A stretch of DNA of 64,000 nt, from positions 186,001 to 250,000 of the forward strand of contig JALBYF010000006.1 in assembly GCA_023212725.1 (NCBI GenBank), written 5' to 3'. Positions within the stretch are counted from its first letter, which is position 1. Each line of letters opens with the position of its first letter. Position numbers and translations under genes: made by a program. The notes below the pieces were generated by a model, which saw only the letters and a list, made by a program, of their open reading frames with translations, was not told the origin of the DNA and made no database searches. Below are positions 39,825 to 50,762 of this stretch, one piece after another. Origin of the DNA: Tranzscheliella williamsii. Lineage: Eukaryota > Basidiomycota > Ustilaginomycetes > Ustilaginales > Ustilaginaceae.

Positions 39825-42107
39825 ATGGGCTTGCCGCCGTCGTCTCCTTCGGTGCTGGCGAGCTCGTCGAGGCAGAACCTGCCACGACCACCCTCTGTCG
39901 CAGCGGAGCAAAAGTCGCTTCGCCTCTTCCTCGGACAGCAATCGGACGACGACAGCGAGGACGAGGAGAACAACCCCTTCTTTCTTCTGGGTTCGGCGGA
40001 CTCCTACCATATCGACAATGACAGTGGCAGCGTCCGCTCAGGACAGAGCAGCGCAGCCTCCTCACCGCGTAAGGTCGCTCGCGTCCACCAGACCGACAGT
40101 GCCAGCAGGAACGCGCGAATGGCCAGACCAACCTGCAAGTCACCACAAAAGGGATTGTTGACAACTCCAACAAAGCGTAAGAAAGGCTTTCTTGTTCAAG
40201 GAAATGTAACACCGTCTAGAGCGTTCAGTATCTTCAAGGCCGCTAAAGAGAGAAAAGAGGAACGACACCGCCACGACAGCAGGCACGGACTCATGACGCC
40301 GCCGACTTCCTCTCCATTATGCCCGATCATGCTGACGGATGCTGACTCTGACGACGATATCCACGCAAGCCCCAGCAAGCGCCGACAGGCTCGAAGGCAG
40401 ACTCTCCAGTCCCCTTCCTCCCCCTCGCTTTCCGGCAGCAGGTTGAGGCCAGCCGCCGGCCATGCAAGCGCGCACTTTCTCTCGCCACGAAAGCTGCTAC
40501 AGCCGCCGCCGGTTTCCGCCTTCACAGGAAACGCAGGCGCCTATCGACCCAGCGCATTTCTGTCCGTTCCCGACACATTGCTCGCCCTCCGCACGCGTCA
40601 GACCATGTCTTCGCAAATGGCGCTCCGATCGATCATGTCCCGCCCGACCATCGACACGACTGGCTTCTTGGAAACCTTTGTCTCGCCTCCAACGGCGCGG
40701 CATCGGATCGCGTCTTGGCGCAGCGACGCTGGCTTTTCCCATCCGATCTCGGCGGCCTACAGCTATTCGTCACGCGCCGCCCGTCCCTCGGCGCAGTGGC
40801 TGGCGGTGGGAGACGACGAAGGCAGGATCACGCTGATCGACACGCTGCCCTCACAGGATGTCTCTGCTGAGTCCTATCCGTGTCATCCGCAATGGGATGC
40901 GAGCTGCAGCGGCGGCACGGGCACGGCGGCCGCCATCTTCGAGGTTGTATGGCGGTTCGATGACCGTGCGATACTGTCAGGCTCGAGCGACTACAGCATC
41001 CGCAGCTGGGACACCGAGTACCAGAAGTGCACCGGGCAGTTCGACGGACACGCTGGCTCGCCCCGCACCATTGTGTACGATCCTACGAGCAACGGTGATG
41101 GCGGCTGTGGCCATGTTTTCGCCAGCGCCGGCAGAGACGGCAGCATCCGGATCTGGGATGCGCGCTCGCGCTCCCGGTCGGCAGACTGTAGTGGCGGCGA
41201 CGGGCTCGACTCGGTGGAGGGCATAGCGCCGGTGATGACGATCGAGGCGGCGCATACGCCGGTCGTCGCCAAAGGCAGAGCGAAGCGCGGCGGGGCCAAG
41301 GTACTGCGGCACCAGCAGCAGATCAAGGCCGGCGTCACCGCGCTGGCCTATCTGCCGGATGCGAGCGGGCACAAGCTGCTCAGCGGAGGTTCGGCCAACG
41401 CGGTTGTCAAATGCTGGGACCTGCGGCATGTTCGCGCGCACCCCGCTGTCGAGGTCGACACTGGCGCCGTGGAGAGCGCGCTGCCGAAGGCCGTGGCGGC
41501 CGAGTGGGGCACGCCGGATCTGTCGCTGCCGCCCTTCGCGTCGGTGGTGGGCACGGGGCAGACACATCGACGCTCACACGGGCTCTCGCAGATTGTGGCC
41601 TCGGCGACGGATCTCTTCGCCTCGTGCACGGGCGGGCGCATCGCGGTGCTGCCGCTCGCTGCCTTTCTCGACGCGGCGGTACCTGCCAGCCAGGTGGAAA
41701 CGCTCTACGACCAGGTCCAGTGCCAGAACACGCTCTTCTCCCGCATGGCCCTCTTTGACGACCACTTGCTCGCCGTCGGTTGCAACTCGGGCGACGTCGC
41801 CCTCTGGGACGTCCGGCGCCGACGCCACCACGCTCCCCCGACGCATCCCGCCGCCGACCGCGACCTCGAGGAGGAGACCCGCGCCGCTACTTCCCTCGAC
41901 ACCGCCTTCGCTTACCGCTCCCCCTCCTCCACCGCCGTCGTCTGCACCCACGGCCACACGCCCCACACCGAGGTCAACAGCGTCGCATGGGCCAACGGCC
42001 CCAACGGCCCCACCCTCGCCTCGGTCGGCGACGACGCCAACATCCGCACCTGGTTCCCCGATCGCGACCTCCGCACCCACATCTCCCACCTCGCCACACA
42101 GGACTGA
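39825..42107 (+). CDS. CDT2: WD40 protein, Cdt2/DTL-like CRL4 substrate receptor
   Basis: The intron-free 760-residue protein begins with a disordered 250-residue segment (acidic DDDSEDEENN, several Ser-Pro sites). A WD40 domain then fills the rest. Repeats are visible at WLAVGDDEGRITLIDT, AILSGSSDYSIRSWDT, VFASAGRDGSIRIWDARSR, KLLSGGSANAVVKCWDLRHV and TLASVGDDANIRTWFPD. A long insert between the GRDGSIRIWD and VKCWDLR repeats, containing basic residues, is characteristic of Cdt2/DTL. Cdt2 recruits Cdt1 and other PCNA-bound proteins to CUL4-DDB1 for degradation in S phase. The WD-Arg ends (WDAR, WDLR) fit DDB1-binding repeats. Assignment as Cdt2 and not another WD40 receptor is good but not certain. 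Confidence 0.75.
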   Translation: MGLPPSSPSVLASSSRQNLPRPPSVAAEQKSLRLFLGQQSDDDSEDEENNPFFLLGSADSYHIDNDSGSVRSGQSSAASSPRKVARVHQTDSASRNARMARPTCKSPQKGLLTTPTKRKKGFLVQGNVTPSRAFSIFKAAKERKEERHRHDSRHGLMTPPTSSPLCPIMLTDADSDDDIHASPSKRRQARRQTLQSPSSPSLSGSRLRPAAGHASAHFLSPRKLLQPPPVSAFTGNAGAYRPSAFLSVPDTLLALRTRQTMSSQMALRSIMSRPTIDTTGFLETFVSPPTARHRIASWRSDAGFSHPISAAYSYSSRAARPSAQWLAVGDDEGRITLIDTLPSQDVSAESYPCHPQWDASCSGGTGTAAAIFEVVWRFDDRAILSGSSDYSIRSWDTEYQKCTGQFDGHAGSPRTIVYDPTSNGDGGCGHVFASAGRDGSIRIWDARSRSRSADCSGGDGLDSVEGIAPVMTIEAAHTPVVAKGRAKRGGAKVLRHQQQIKAGVTALAYLPDASGHKLLSGGSANAVVKCWDLRHVRAHPAVEVDTGAVESALPKAVAAEWGTPDLSLPPFASVVGTGQTHRRSHGLSQIVASATDLFASCTGGRIAVLPLAAFLDAAVPASQVETLYDQVQCQNTLFSRMALFDDHLLAVGCNSGDVALWDVRRRRHHAPPTHPAADRDLEEETRAATSLDTAFAYRSPSSTAVVCTHGHTPHTEVNSVAWANGPNGPTLASVGDDANIRTWFPDRDLRTHISHLATQD

Positions 42108-42269
42108 CCACCTCAACTTGCCTTCCTCCCCCTCTGCCACGCCTGCATACATATACCCCCAGCGCCTCTCCCGTGGACGCCATTGTAACGCCTGTTTCAT
42201 CGCATAGCACAGCAAATTTATCCTCGCGGTATGCCGCAACACGATCAGATTCGGCAGGGCAGATCAAGG

Positions 42270-43600
42270 CTACTCGGGCGAGTCCCAGACATGCATGGTG
42301 GTGTCGTAGAAGGAGCAGCTGTAGACGCGTCGTTGGCGGCGGTGCGCGGGGGGGTGGGGAGCTCTGTCCCAGTCGCAGCCGTAGGCGAGGCTGTTGTGTT
42401 GGTCAAAGGAGGTGACGATGTCGAGCTGGTCGGTGACGGGGTTGGTGGCGGCCGGGTCGAGGGCGGGAGTGTGGAGGATGTGGAAGCCGGCGTGCATGGC
42501 GGCGACGAGGAGGGTGGATGGGTCGGAGGGGTGCCACTTGACGCGCCAGAGGCCGGCGGGGGTGGGGGTGACGGAGAGCGGGCGTGCGGGGGCGCGGGCG
42601 TCGAAGAGGCGGAGGTGTGCGTCGTAGCTGCCGACGGCCCAGAGGTGGGGGCGGGCGGGGTGGTTCTGCAGGCAGGTGATGCCGCCGTCGAAGCCCTTGC
42701 GGGTGGTGAATGTGGGGGTGCGGCCGGCGGGGGTGCGCGGCGTGCGTGTGTCCCAGCCGCGCAGCGCCAGGTCGTCGCCGCCGGACCAGAGCACCGCCGG
42801 CTGGTCGGTCGCGCTGCCCACCGCCCACGCCTCGTGGTCGTGCCCGTGCCACGTCTCCAGCCCCTGCGCCCGCCCCGCAAACGCCGCGTTCAGCGCCGTA
42901 TCCCGCGCAACCGCCCCCTCGTCCTCACTCGTCTCTTCCTCGTCGTCGTCCTCCGCGCGCGCTGCCCCGGTCGTGCTCGCTTCGGCGACAGGCGCAGCAC
43001 CGCTCAGTGCGCGCTCGAGGCTGGGAAGGTGCGCTAGCGAGCCATTGCTCTGCGAGACTACGAGCCCAATGTCGCCAGCCCCCCCCCCGCGCGTCGTCCA
43101 GTCGAGGCTCAGGCACAGCGCACCGCCGTCGTTGATCCGCAGCACACCCAGCTCGTCCAGCCCCGCGCCACCCGCGCGCAGCCGGTGCACCTCCACCCTC
43201 CCGCCCGCATCCGCAACCCCCAACGTCGCGCCCCCCGCCCCCTCCCACCACTTCATATCCAGCACCGCACGCGTCCCCACCGTCTGCACCACCTCGCACC
43301 CCACCCCCTCCCCCGAGCCCGTCACTCGGTACAGCGTGCACGTCCCCCGCCGCGTATACGCCGGCGAGCTCGACGCACTCCCCTCCTTACCCTCGTCTTG
43401 GTCCACCTGATAGGTGCCCAGCGCAAATAACCCCTCCTCGCCCGGCACCGCCTCCACCGAGTCCGCACACAGCCCCGTCGACGCCGTGTACAGAGACCGC
43501 CCCGCGGCTGCAAAGCGCATCGGCATCAACACCGTCAGTCCACCTCGCCTATCTCTTCCACGGAGAACGGACGTTTGCACTCACCCGGCACAGCTGCCAT
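42270..43600 (-). CDS. DPH7: diphthine methyltransferase (Dph7/WDR85-like WD40 protein)
   Basis: Exon 1 (43600-43585) codes only MAAVP plus one base. Intron 43584-43508 removes a stretch where the frame would otherwise begin at an upstream Met. Exon 2 (43507-42270) continues AAGRSLYTASTGLCADSVEA, total 417 residues. WD-type blocks follow: LFALGTYQVDQDE, ALCLSLDWTTR, LWSGGDDLALRGWDTR, LWAVGSYDAHLRLFDAR, GGxWRVKWHP-like GLWRVKWHPSD, and VYSCSFYDTTMHVWD at the end. The order and wording match Dph7, the demethylase acting in the last steps of diphthamide formation on eEF2. Translation from a read-through start would add unrelated residues, so splicing is preferred. It is convergent with CDT2. Confidence 0.88.
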
Positions 43601-43901
43601 CTTTGACATTGACATAGATGGTAGTGCAACAGACTGTTACCTACCCTATCAAAAATCTGTCACGCCGCGAAATTCGCCGTGATGCATGTTGCCTCCGGCA
43701 CTGGAAAACGGCGTTAAAACCGTCGGAAATGGACCAGAAAAAGAGGGCTCGCACAGATGCAAATGGGCATCAACCAGTGTATTGCCGCAAGGACAGGGTT
43801 CTGCGCAACGTTGGCGGGCAAGGGAGAGTTGCTCCACAGTGTCCGCTATGAAGTGCTAGTGGGAAGATCAGGCCAACGTCCCTCGAAGGCCCGCTGCGAA
43901 T

Positions 43902-43973
43902 CTAGCCTTCGACGAAGGCCTGGCCGGTGAAGAGGAGCACGGCGAGGGTCCAGACCTTGGAACTCAGGCTCAT
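43902..43973 (-). CDS. possible 23-residue hydrophobic small ORF
   Basis: ATG at 43973 to TAG at 43902 codes a 23-residue peptide with core VWTLAVLLFTGQAFVEG. Fifteen of 23 codons end in C although the surrounding spacer is AT-richer, which is why it is noted. It could be a tiny membrane peptide, the last exon of an unrecognised small gene, or chance. I do not recognise it. Confidence 0.25.
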   Translation of the reverse strand: MSLSSKVWTLAVLLFTGQAFVEG

Positions 43974-44019
43974 GTGTCAATGCCCTGATCACATCGTAAA
44001 AAGTCCTGTTTTGAGCCGC

Positions 44020-44092
44020 AAGCCAGACGTCAAAGCCAGACAAACAGGATAACCAGTTTGGTGTGATTGAATACAAAGTTGACGTCTGGCTT
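44020..44092. repeat. perfect 14-nt inverted repeat (hairpin)
   Basis: AAGCCAGACGTCAA at 44020-44033 is the exact reverse complement of TTGACGTCTGGCTT at 44079-44092, with a 45-nt loop. Each arm contains GACGTC, a CREB/ATF-like core. Confidence 0.75.
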
Positions 44093-44309
44093 GGCGCGCT
44101 CAGCCTCCACCTTGACTTGATGTGCCCATCGGGATCGGGACGATTGCGGCCCCGATTTGTGCCTCTCGTACCGTACCGAGAGCCGCATGCTGCTCAAAAA
44201 ATTTGCCGGGAAATTGGGAAATCCTAACAAAAAATCAGGGCTGTCCTTCCCCAGACCGTATTCTCGCGGCCGGCCTACACGGCTACCACCTTGCACAACA
44301 CAACACACC

Positions 44310-46022
44310 ATGTCAGCCGTTGCAGAAAAAGCGCTGGAGGACAGGGCCAAGTCGCTCCACAAAAAGGAGAAGAAGCAAGCTGCCGCCGCGTCCACCAGTG
44401 TCCCGGCTTCGCCGTCGCCTGAGAAGAGCAAGGTCAAGAAGGACAAGAAGCGGGGCGCAGACGAGTCTGTCGACGCCGATGCTTCCGACGACAAGGAGGC
44501 CAAGAGGCGGAGGAAGGAGGAGAAGAAGGCAAAGAAGGCCGCTGCCAAGGCTGCGGCCGCTGGCACTTCAGCAGATGTAGTCCCAGCGGGTACGGCCGCG
44601 TCGACGCCGGCGGCCTCGGCCGGTGCGTTCGTCGCGACAGATCCAGCGGCAGCTCGAGCGTTTGTGGAGGCAAACAAGATCACCATCGAGGCACCAGAAG
44701 ACTCGAACGAGCGCCCACCGCTGCCCATGGTGGAGTTCCGAGAGCTGGACGGCAAGATCGATGCCGCCGTCAAAAAGACGCTCGACGCCCAGGGCTTCAC
44801 CACGCCCACCCCCATCCAGGCCTGCTGCTGGCCCGTCTTGCTACAGAACAAGGATGTGGTGGGTATCGCCGAGACTGGTTCAGGCAAGACATTTGCTTTC
44901 GGCCTGCCGGCTCTCCAGCATCTGGTGACCAAGCACAAGGTGCTCGAGGGCGGCAAGAAGAAGAGCGGCAAGGGAAACGCACAGATCAACGTGCTGGTTG
45001 TGGCGCCTACACGAGAGCTGGCCATCCAGACGGAAGACAACATGGCCAAGCTGGGCAAGTCGATGGGCATCGGCATGATCTGCCTGTACGGAGGTGTTTC
45101 CAAGCAGGAGCAGGTCCGGTTGCTCAACCAGACCCCGCCCGTCCGCATCGTCGTCGGCACGCCTGGACGAGTGCTGGACATGGCGAGGGAAGGATCGCTT
45201 GACCTCTCCAATGTCACCTACCTGGTCTTGGACGAGGCGGATCGTATGCTGGACAAGGGGTTCGAGCCCGACATTCGCGCCATCATCGGTATGTGCACGT
45301 CGCGCGAGCAGGGCCGCCACACGTCCATGTTCAGCGCCACCTGGCCGCCGGCTGTCCGTGGCCTTGCCGAGAGCTTTATGAACGAGCCGGTCCGCGTGAC
45401 AGTCGGCTCGGATGAGCTGTCGGCCAACCGACGTGTCGAACAAACCGTCGAAGTCCTTGCCGACGGCTATGCCAAGGAGCGCCGTCTCAACGACTTTCTC
45501 AGGTCCGTCAACGCGCAGCGTTCCAAGGACAAGATTCTCATCTTTGCCCTCTACAAAAAGGAGGCACAGCGCGTCGAGCAGACCCTGCGACGCGGCGGCT
45601 TCCAAGTCTCGAGCATCCACGGAGATCTTGGCCAGCACGAGCGCATCGCCTCGCTAGAACGCTTCAAGACCGCCGAGACACCGCTGCTGGTCGCCACCGA
45701 CGTAGCAGCGCGAGGCCTGGACATCCCCAACGTCGAGTACGTGATCAACTACACCTTCCCGCTGACCATCGAGGACTATGTCCACCGCATTGGCCGTACA
45801 GGCCGAGGCGGCAAGACCGGCAAGAGCCTCACCTTCTTCACCGAGATGGACAAGGCGCATGCGGGCGAACTGATCCGCGTGCTCAAAGACGCCGATCAGC
45901 AGGTGCCCGCCGAACTGAACAAGTTCCCCACCACGATCAAGAAGAAGAGCCACTCCAGCTACGGGGACCACTTCAAGGAGCTCGTCCCCGGCAAGGCCAA
46001 GAAGATCACCTTTGACGACTGA
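44310..46022 (+). CDS. DBP3: DEAD-box RNA helicase Dbp3-like
   Basis: The 570-residue protein starts at MSAVAEKALEDRAK (44310). Open frame upstream to 44157 is leader. The N-terminus is Lys/Ala-rich and nucleolar in type (KKDKKRG, RRRKEEKKAKKAAAKAAA). The helicase core has the Q motif (GFTTPTPIQ), Walker A AETGSGKT, PTRELAI, TPGR, DEAD (VLDEADRML), SAT, ARGLDIPNV and HRIGRTGR. An acidic-basic N-terminus plus this core and a C-terminal KSHSSYGDHFKEL fit Dbp3, which acts in 60S pre-rRNA processing. No intron. The ORF opposite it is a shadow. Confidence 0.92.
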   Translation: MSAVAEKALEDRAKSLHKKEKKQAAAASTSVPASPSPEKSKVKKDKKRGADESVDADASDDKEAKRRRKEEKKAKKAAAKAAAAGTSADVVPAGTAASTPAASAGAFVATDPAAARAFVEANKITIEAPEDSNERPPLPMVEFRELDGKIDAAVKKTLDAQGFTTPTPIQACCWPVLLQNKDVVGIAETGSGKTFAFGLPALQHLVTKHKVLEGGKKKSGKGNAQINVLVVAPTRELAIQTEDNMAKLGKSMGIGMICLYGGVSKQEQVRLLNQTPPVRIVVGTPGRVLDMAREGSLDLSNVTYLVLDEADRMLDKGFEPDIRAIIGMCTSREQGRHTSMFSATWPPAVRGLAESFMNEPVRVTVGSDELSANRRVEQTVEVLADGYAKERRLNDFLRSVNAQRSKDKILIFALYKKEAQRVEQTLRRGGFQVSSIHGDLGQHERIASLERFKTAETPLLVATDVAARGLDIPNVEYVINYTFPLTIEDYVHRIGRTGRGGKTGKSLTFFTEMDKAHAGELIRVLKDADQQVPAELNKFPTTIKKKSHSSYGDHFKELVPGKAKKITFDD

Positions 46023-46422
46023 CCGCTGTTGCCCTGCCTCTGTTTCCTGTTGTATTCGATCGTCATTGTTGGTAATAGATAGACCCGCATGCACCTGCGC
46101 TCGCTGTGCACCTCGCACTTTTCTGTTGAACTCGCCCGGCTTACCATCTCGATGTGGCTTGGCAGCGGCGATGTGGAGGATCTGACATGATGGAGTAATT
46201 CCCGTTGCTGGACCCTGACTCACTCTGCATGCCCATGACAGCTGCGCTGCTGCCGGCTTAGGTGATACGATCCCCCACCTGAGCGCCTGTTGCTTAGGCA
46301 TGTGTCTGCACTCCTGCCGTGGGCAGGATGGGTCGCATTATGTATATAAGCTGGCGGGTGGATGGTCCGCACGGCGTAACGCAGACCTTACTGAATCGTA
46401 GATTCCTCATAAAAGGTTGACC
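46023..46422. other. intergenic region, promoter of SDR gene
   Basis: No gene is seen. A TATA box lies at 46343. Confidence 0.45.
46343..46350 (+). promoter_or_regulatory. TATA box of SDR gene
   Basis: TATATAAG, 73 bp before the first coding ATG at 46423. Confidence 0.55.
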
Positions 46423-47346
46423 ATGGTGCCCAATGTAGCAGTCATCCAAGGCACGGGGAGCGGTAAGTGCTGATTTGTGCGGCGGTTTTGGCGCTAAGTT
46501 GTGCAACGCTGACCTGTTTGTCCGGGTTGGCGGGACTGTGCAGGGATTGGCCTGCATCTTGCGCGGCAGTATCTGGCGCGGACGTCGATGCAGGTGGTTG
46601 CGCTTTCGCGGGATGGCGCTCGGGCGAAGGAGGTGATTCTGTCGGCGACGGGGGGCGGGGTGGACGGATCGAAGCTGGACGGGGAGCGGCTGCACGCGCT
46701 GGACATTGACGCTGCGTCGGAGCAGTCGTACGCGGCCGTAGCGAGCGAGCTCGAGTCGCGCTTCGGCGGGTCGTGCCTGCGTGCGCTGTGGAACGTCAAC
46801 GGGATCCTGCGCACCGAGAAGAACCTGGCCCAGATCTCGCTGCAGGACGTGTGGGACTCGTTTGGCGTCAACACGTTCTCGCATCTGCTGGCGTATAAGC
46901 ACTTTGTCCCGCTCATCCCGCGCGGCGCGCAGGCCAAGCTGGCCGCACAGAACTCCGCCGACGACCCCGCCCGCGACATCCTCCCCCCCCTCCTCTCGGT
47001 CGTTGCCAGCCTCAGCGCCCGCGTCGGCAGCATCGCAGACAACCACAAGGGCGGCTGGTACTCGTACCGCTCCAGCAAGGCCGCCCTCAACCAGCTCGTC
47101 AAAACCCTCTCCAAGGAGCTCGAGCTCCGCAGCGTCCCCGCCATCGCCGTCGGCCTCCACCCCGGCACCGTCCGCAGCGACCTCAGCAAGCACTTCACCG
47201 GCGGCCCCGACAGCGACCAGCCCCTCACAAAAGGCCAGTTCGAAGCCTACCAGGCAGCTGAAAACCTCGTCAATGTCGTCTCCCAACTCTCCCAGAAGGA
47301 CAATGGCTCGTTCCTCGACTACAAGAATCAAACCGTCCCGTGGTAG
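46423..47346 (+). CDS. short-chain dehydrogenase/reductase (CsgA-like)
   Basis: Exon 1 (46423-46462) codes MVPNVAVIQGTGS plus one base. Exon 2 (46544-47346) gives GIGLHLARQYLART, total 280 residues. Splicing restores the Rossmann motif GTGSGIG for NAD(P) binding. Further SDR landmarks are WNVNGILRTEKNL (the NNAG region, altered to NVNG), VVASLSARVGSI, the catalytic YxxxK as YRSSK, and VGLHPGTVRSDLS. The HPGTVxxD ending is typical of the C-factor/CsgA-like SDR subgroup. The substrate is unknown. The 5' half uses G-ending codons and the 3' half C-ending codons. Confidence 0.88.
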
Positions 47347-47679
47347 TAGCACCCGCCTCCGCGGCTTTTTGCGCTGCTGATTTTGTAGCATACTACAGCC
47401 GCCTCCAGACAGAGTTCACCTCCATGAGGCAGTGCCGGCAGTGCCGGCAGCGCGCAGCTCGCCCTTACTGGTGCAATGTGGGCGCAGCGACGTGTAGCCC
47501 CGTCGGGCGGATTGAGATGAAAGTGCCGCCCACCACTGAGCTCATGTGGTGGAAATGAAGCCCGAGGCAAGACGACCATAGCTAGCCCGCAGCGTAGGGC
47601 CTCGCTCAAGTGTCTGTGGTTTTGCTCTTCCTTACCTGCTTGACTACAGCATCTCTTTCACACTAGCCAATCCACAGCG
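47347..47679. other. intergenic region
   Basis: It contains a short GCAGTGCCG tandem near 47430. No gene is seen. Confidence 0.45.
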
Positions 47680-48671
47680 ATGAGGGTCCAGATCGTTAAG
47701 CAGTGGTGGTTGGTCGCCCTAGCATGCAGCCCCGCTGTGGTTTATGGACAAGAGCCTGCCCCGGGCCCGCCGACAGCCAAGGTGAGTGTCGGAAGGTCGC
47801 TGTGCTTGTGCGAGGGACGGCACCGCTGCTGACCACCATCTGCCTATGGGCATGGGTATAGGGCGCCACCAACACGAGCGATGGCCACGATGTTGGCTCC
47901 GCGCCGAACGCTCCCAAGGCGGTTGCGCCGAACGCTCTCAAGGGAGTTGCGCCAAACGCTGCCAAGGGGGCTGCACCGCTACCTGGCGCCGGTGGCAGGG
48001 ATGGAGGAGGCGAGGCGGCTGGCCGGCCCGATGCTAGTGCTGCCGAAGCGCTACCGGGTCCTATCGGGGCGGGTGCAACGGCGGTGGATGCGGAGCTGCT
48101 GGCGGGAGATGCCAGTGCTGGCAACGCGGAAGCCGATGGCGATGTGGACGAGCGGATGAAAGCAATGATGGCCAGCCAGGCAGCGCGTGTGATCGCGCAG
48201 CAGGCGTCGTTCGGCCTGACCGAGATCGATATGATCCTGTCGGGCGAGATGGACTCGCTCCATCCAGCGCTGCTCACCAACGGGAGCTTCGGCCTCGACC
48301 TTTTTTCACAGGGCGGCATTCTGCCCGTCGTCAGCTCGGCGGCCGACAAGAACCACGATGGCGTGATCACGGTGGACGAGCTGCTCGGCAGCTTCTTCCA
48401 CGCATCCCAGCTCGAGCAGACGTTCATCGCCATCCAGGACCGCGCCGAGCAGAGACTCGGCAAGAAAGAGAAGAAGCAGATCATCCGCGAGCACACCCCC
48501 GTCCTCCACCACACCATCAAGAAGGTCGCCGGCCGCAGAGGATGGGGCCTCCAAGACGCGCGCTTCACCGAAGATGTCGCCCGCGACAGTCCATTCTGCG
48601 ACTACAGCACCTTTGTCAAGACAATGAGAGACGCCCTCATGGTCCCCGACACCGTCGAGGATTCCACCTAG
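47680..48671 (+). CDS. secreted EF-hand protein with short internal repeats
   Basis: Exons 47680-47781 and 47862-48671 give 303 residues. The N-terminus is a signal peptide (VKQWWLVALACSPAVVYG) with cleavage expected before QEP. Residues 48-71 are three 8-residue repeats of the type APNAxKGV, encoded by three 24-bp units (47901-47972). A Gly/Ala-rich linker follows, then a helical region with one canonical EF-hand loop DKNHDGVITVDE, flanked by helices. The C-terminal half is charged and folded (RAEQRLGKKEKKQII). A secreted or ER-luminal calcium-binding role is inferred. I do not recognise a named family. A third frame over the repeat region is also open, but EF-hand and signal peptide support this frame. 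Confidence 0.75.
47901..47972 (+). repeat. 24-bp coding repeat, three copies
   Basis: Units 47901-47924, 47925-47948 and 47949-47972 encode APNAPKAV, APNALKGV and APNAAKGA in the secreted EF-hand protein. Confidence 0.8.
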
Positions 48672-48939
48672 CCCGGCTACACGCTTTCCCTTGACCCCTC
48701 AACGCCCTCTCGATCGCTACGCCTTCCCCCCTTGCTATTGACAAAGAAAAATCGACTGTTGCCCATCTGTTTGAGCCTTGCATACCGTCTGAACCTGCAG
48801 ACCAAGCCGTGCTCGGACAGGTCGCAGCGAGATTGTGCGGAGAAGAGGGTGTGAACAAGTCGAGAGCGGGGAGGCTCTCGTGGTATATTTGCAATGCAGA
48901 AGGAGAAACATACGGATCGCAGTGCAAGGACCAACCAAC

Positions 48940-49981
<1,042 letters not shown>

Positions 49982-50762
49982 CTTGCCTTACCTTGGCAGC
50001 TGCAGGCTTATCGGTGCTGGCCTTGCTTATGTATTGGAGTATGAGACGCGAACGGCTTTATCCAGCAATGCTCGGGTTGAATTGGTGACTGCGAGCGACG
50101 ACCACTGCTACAGCGTTGGGACGGCTGTGTCGGTGGACCCTTGCCGCGGAATAGGTGGAGCGGCAAGAGATGCAACAGATAACGGAAATCAGGCAATTCG
50201 CTATATCTATGACGGTGACGGCAGGCTTCGTCCGGGGCGACAAGGAATAAGGTAGAACAGATTGCCGCCTATGTGCGATGAGACCCGTGTGAAGGGTGAG
50301 GGTGAGGACAGCCAGGTGTATGGTAGGGTGTCGATGACAAGATGCATATCGGTCTGATTCGTGAATCAGTTCGAGGGTGGACTCCTAAGCTTGGCTGCTC
50401 AGTTAGTGCACGAAAGATGCACGGCTGCTGCAAGGCTGGGCAGCATCGGATCTGTTAGACTCGCTTCAGCGCCACTCGATCTCGCGCGAGTCGGCATGCA
50501 GCAAGTACGGAAGTCGGAAACAGTCTACCAAAGTAAGACTACGAGCAACGACTTGAGAGTGTGAAATTCTGGCTGGCCGAAGCGGGAAGGAAAGAGGCGT
50601 GCTAAGCATCGCAACGCTCACATTCCCATTCTCATCTAGCCTGCGAGTTTCAAGTGCGAAACAGTCCGCAAAGACCGTACGTTCGATATCCTTCTGGCCT
50701 GCAACGCACCACCTCACGAAGGGGTTGGCGAGTATTCATCGCTCGCAGGCGGGTTTGCCGTA
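49982..50762. other. divergent intergenic region Rab4 / GIR2
   Basis: No gene is supported. The 90-codon plus-strand frame at 49983 lacks family similarity and coding-like codon use. Confidence 0.45.

Larger units (their letters stand above)
43601..44309. promoter_or_regulatory. divergent promoter region DPH7 / DBP3
   Basis: A lower-GC spacer with a perfect 14-nt inverted repeat (44020-44092) and a short coding-like minus-strand ORF (43902-43973). No longer gene is evident. Confidence 0.5.

Noticed and set aside
44030..45217. 395-codon minus-strand ORF opposite DBP3
   Set aside because: Antisense shadow. The plus strand carries every DEAD-box motif.
49983..50255. 90-codon plus-strand ORF next to Rab4
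   Set aside because: No similarity, unbiased codon use, and it lies in the Rab4/GIR2 promoter region.
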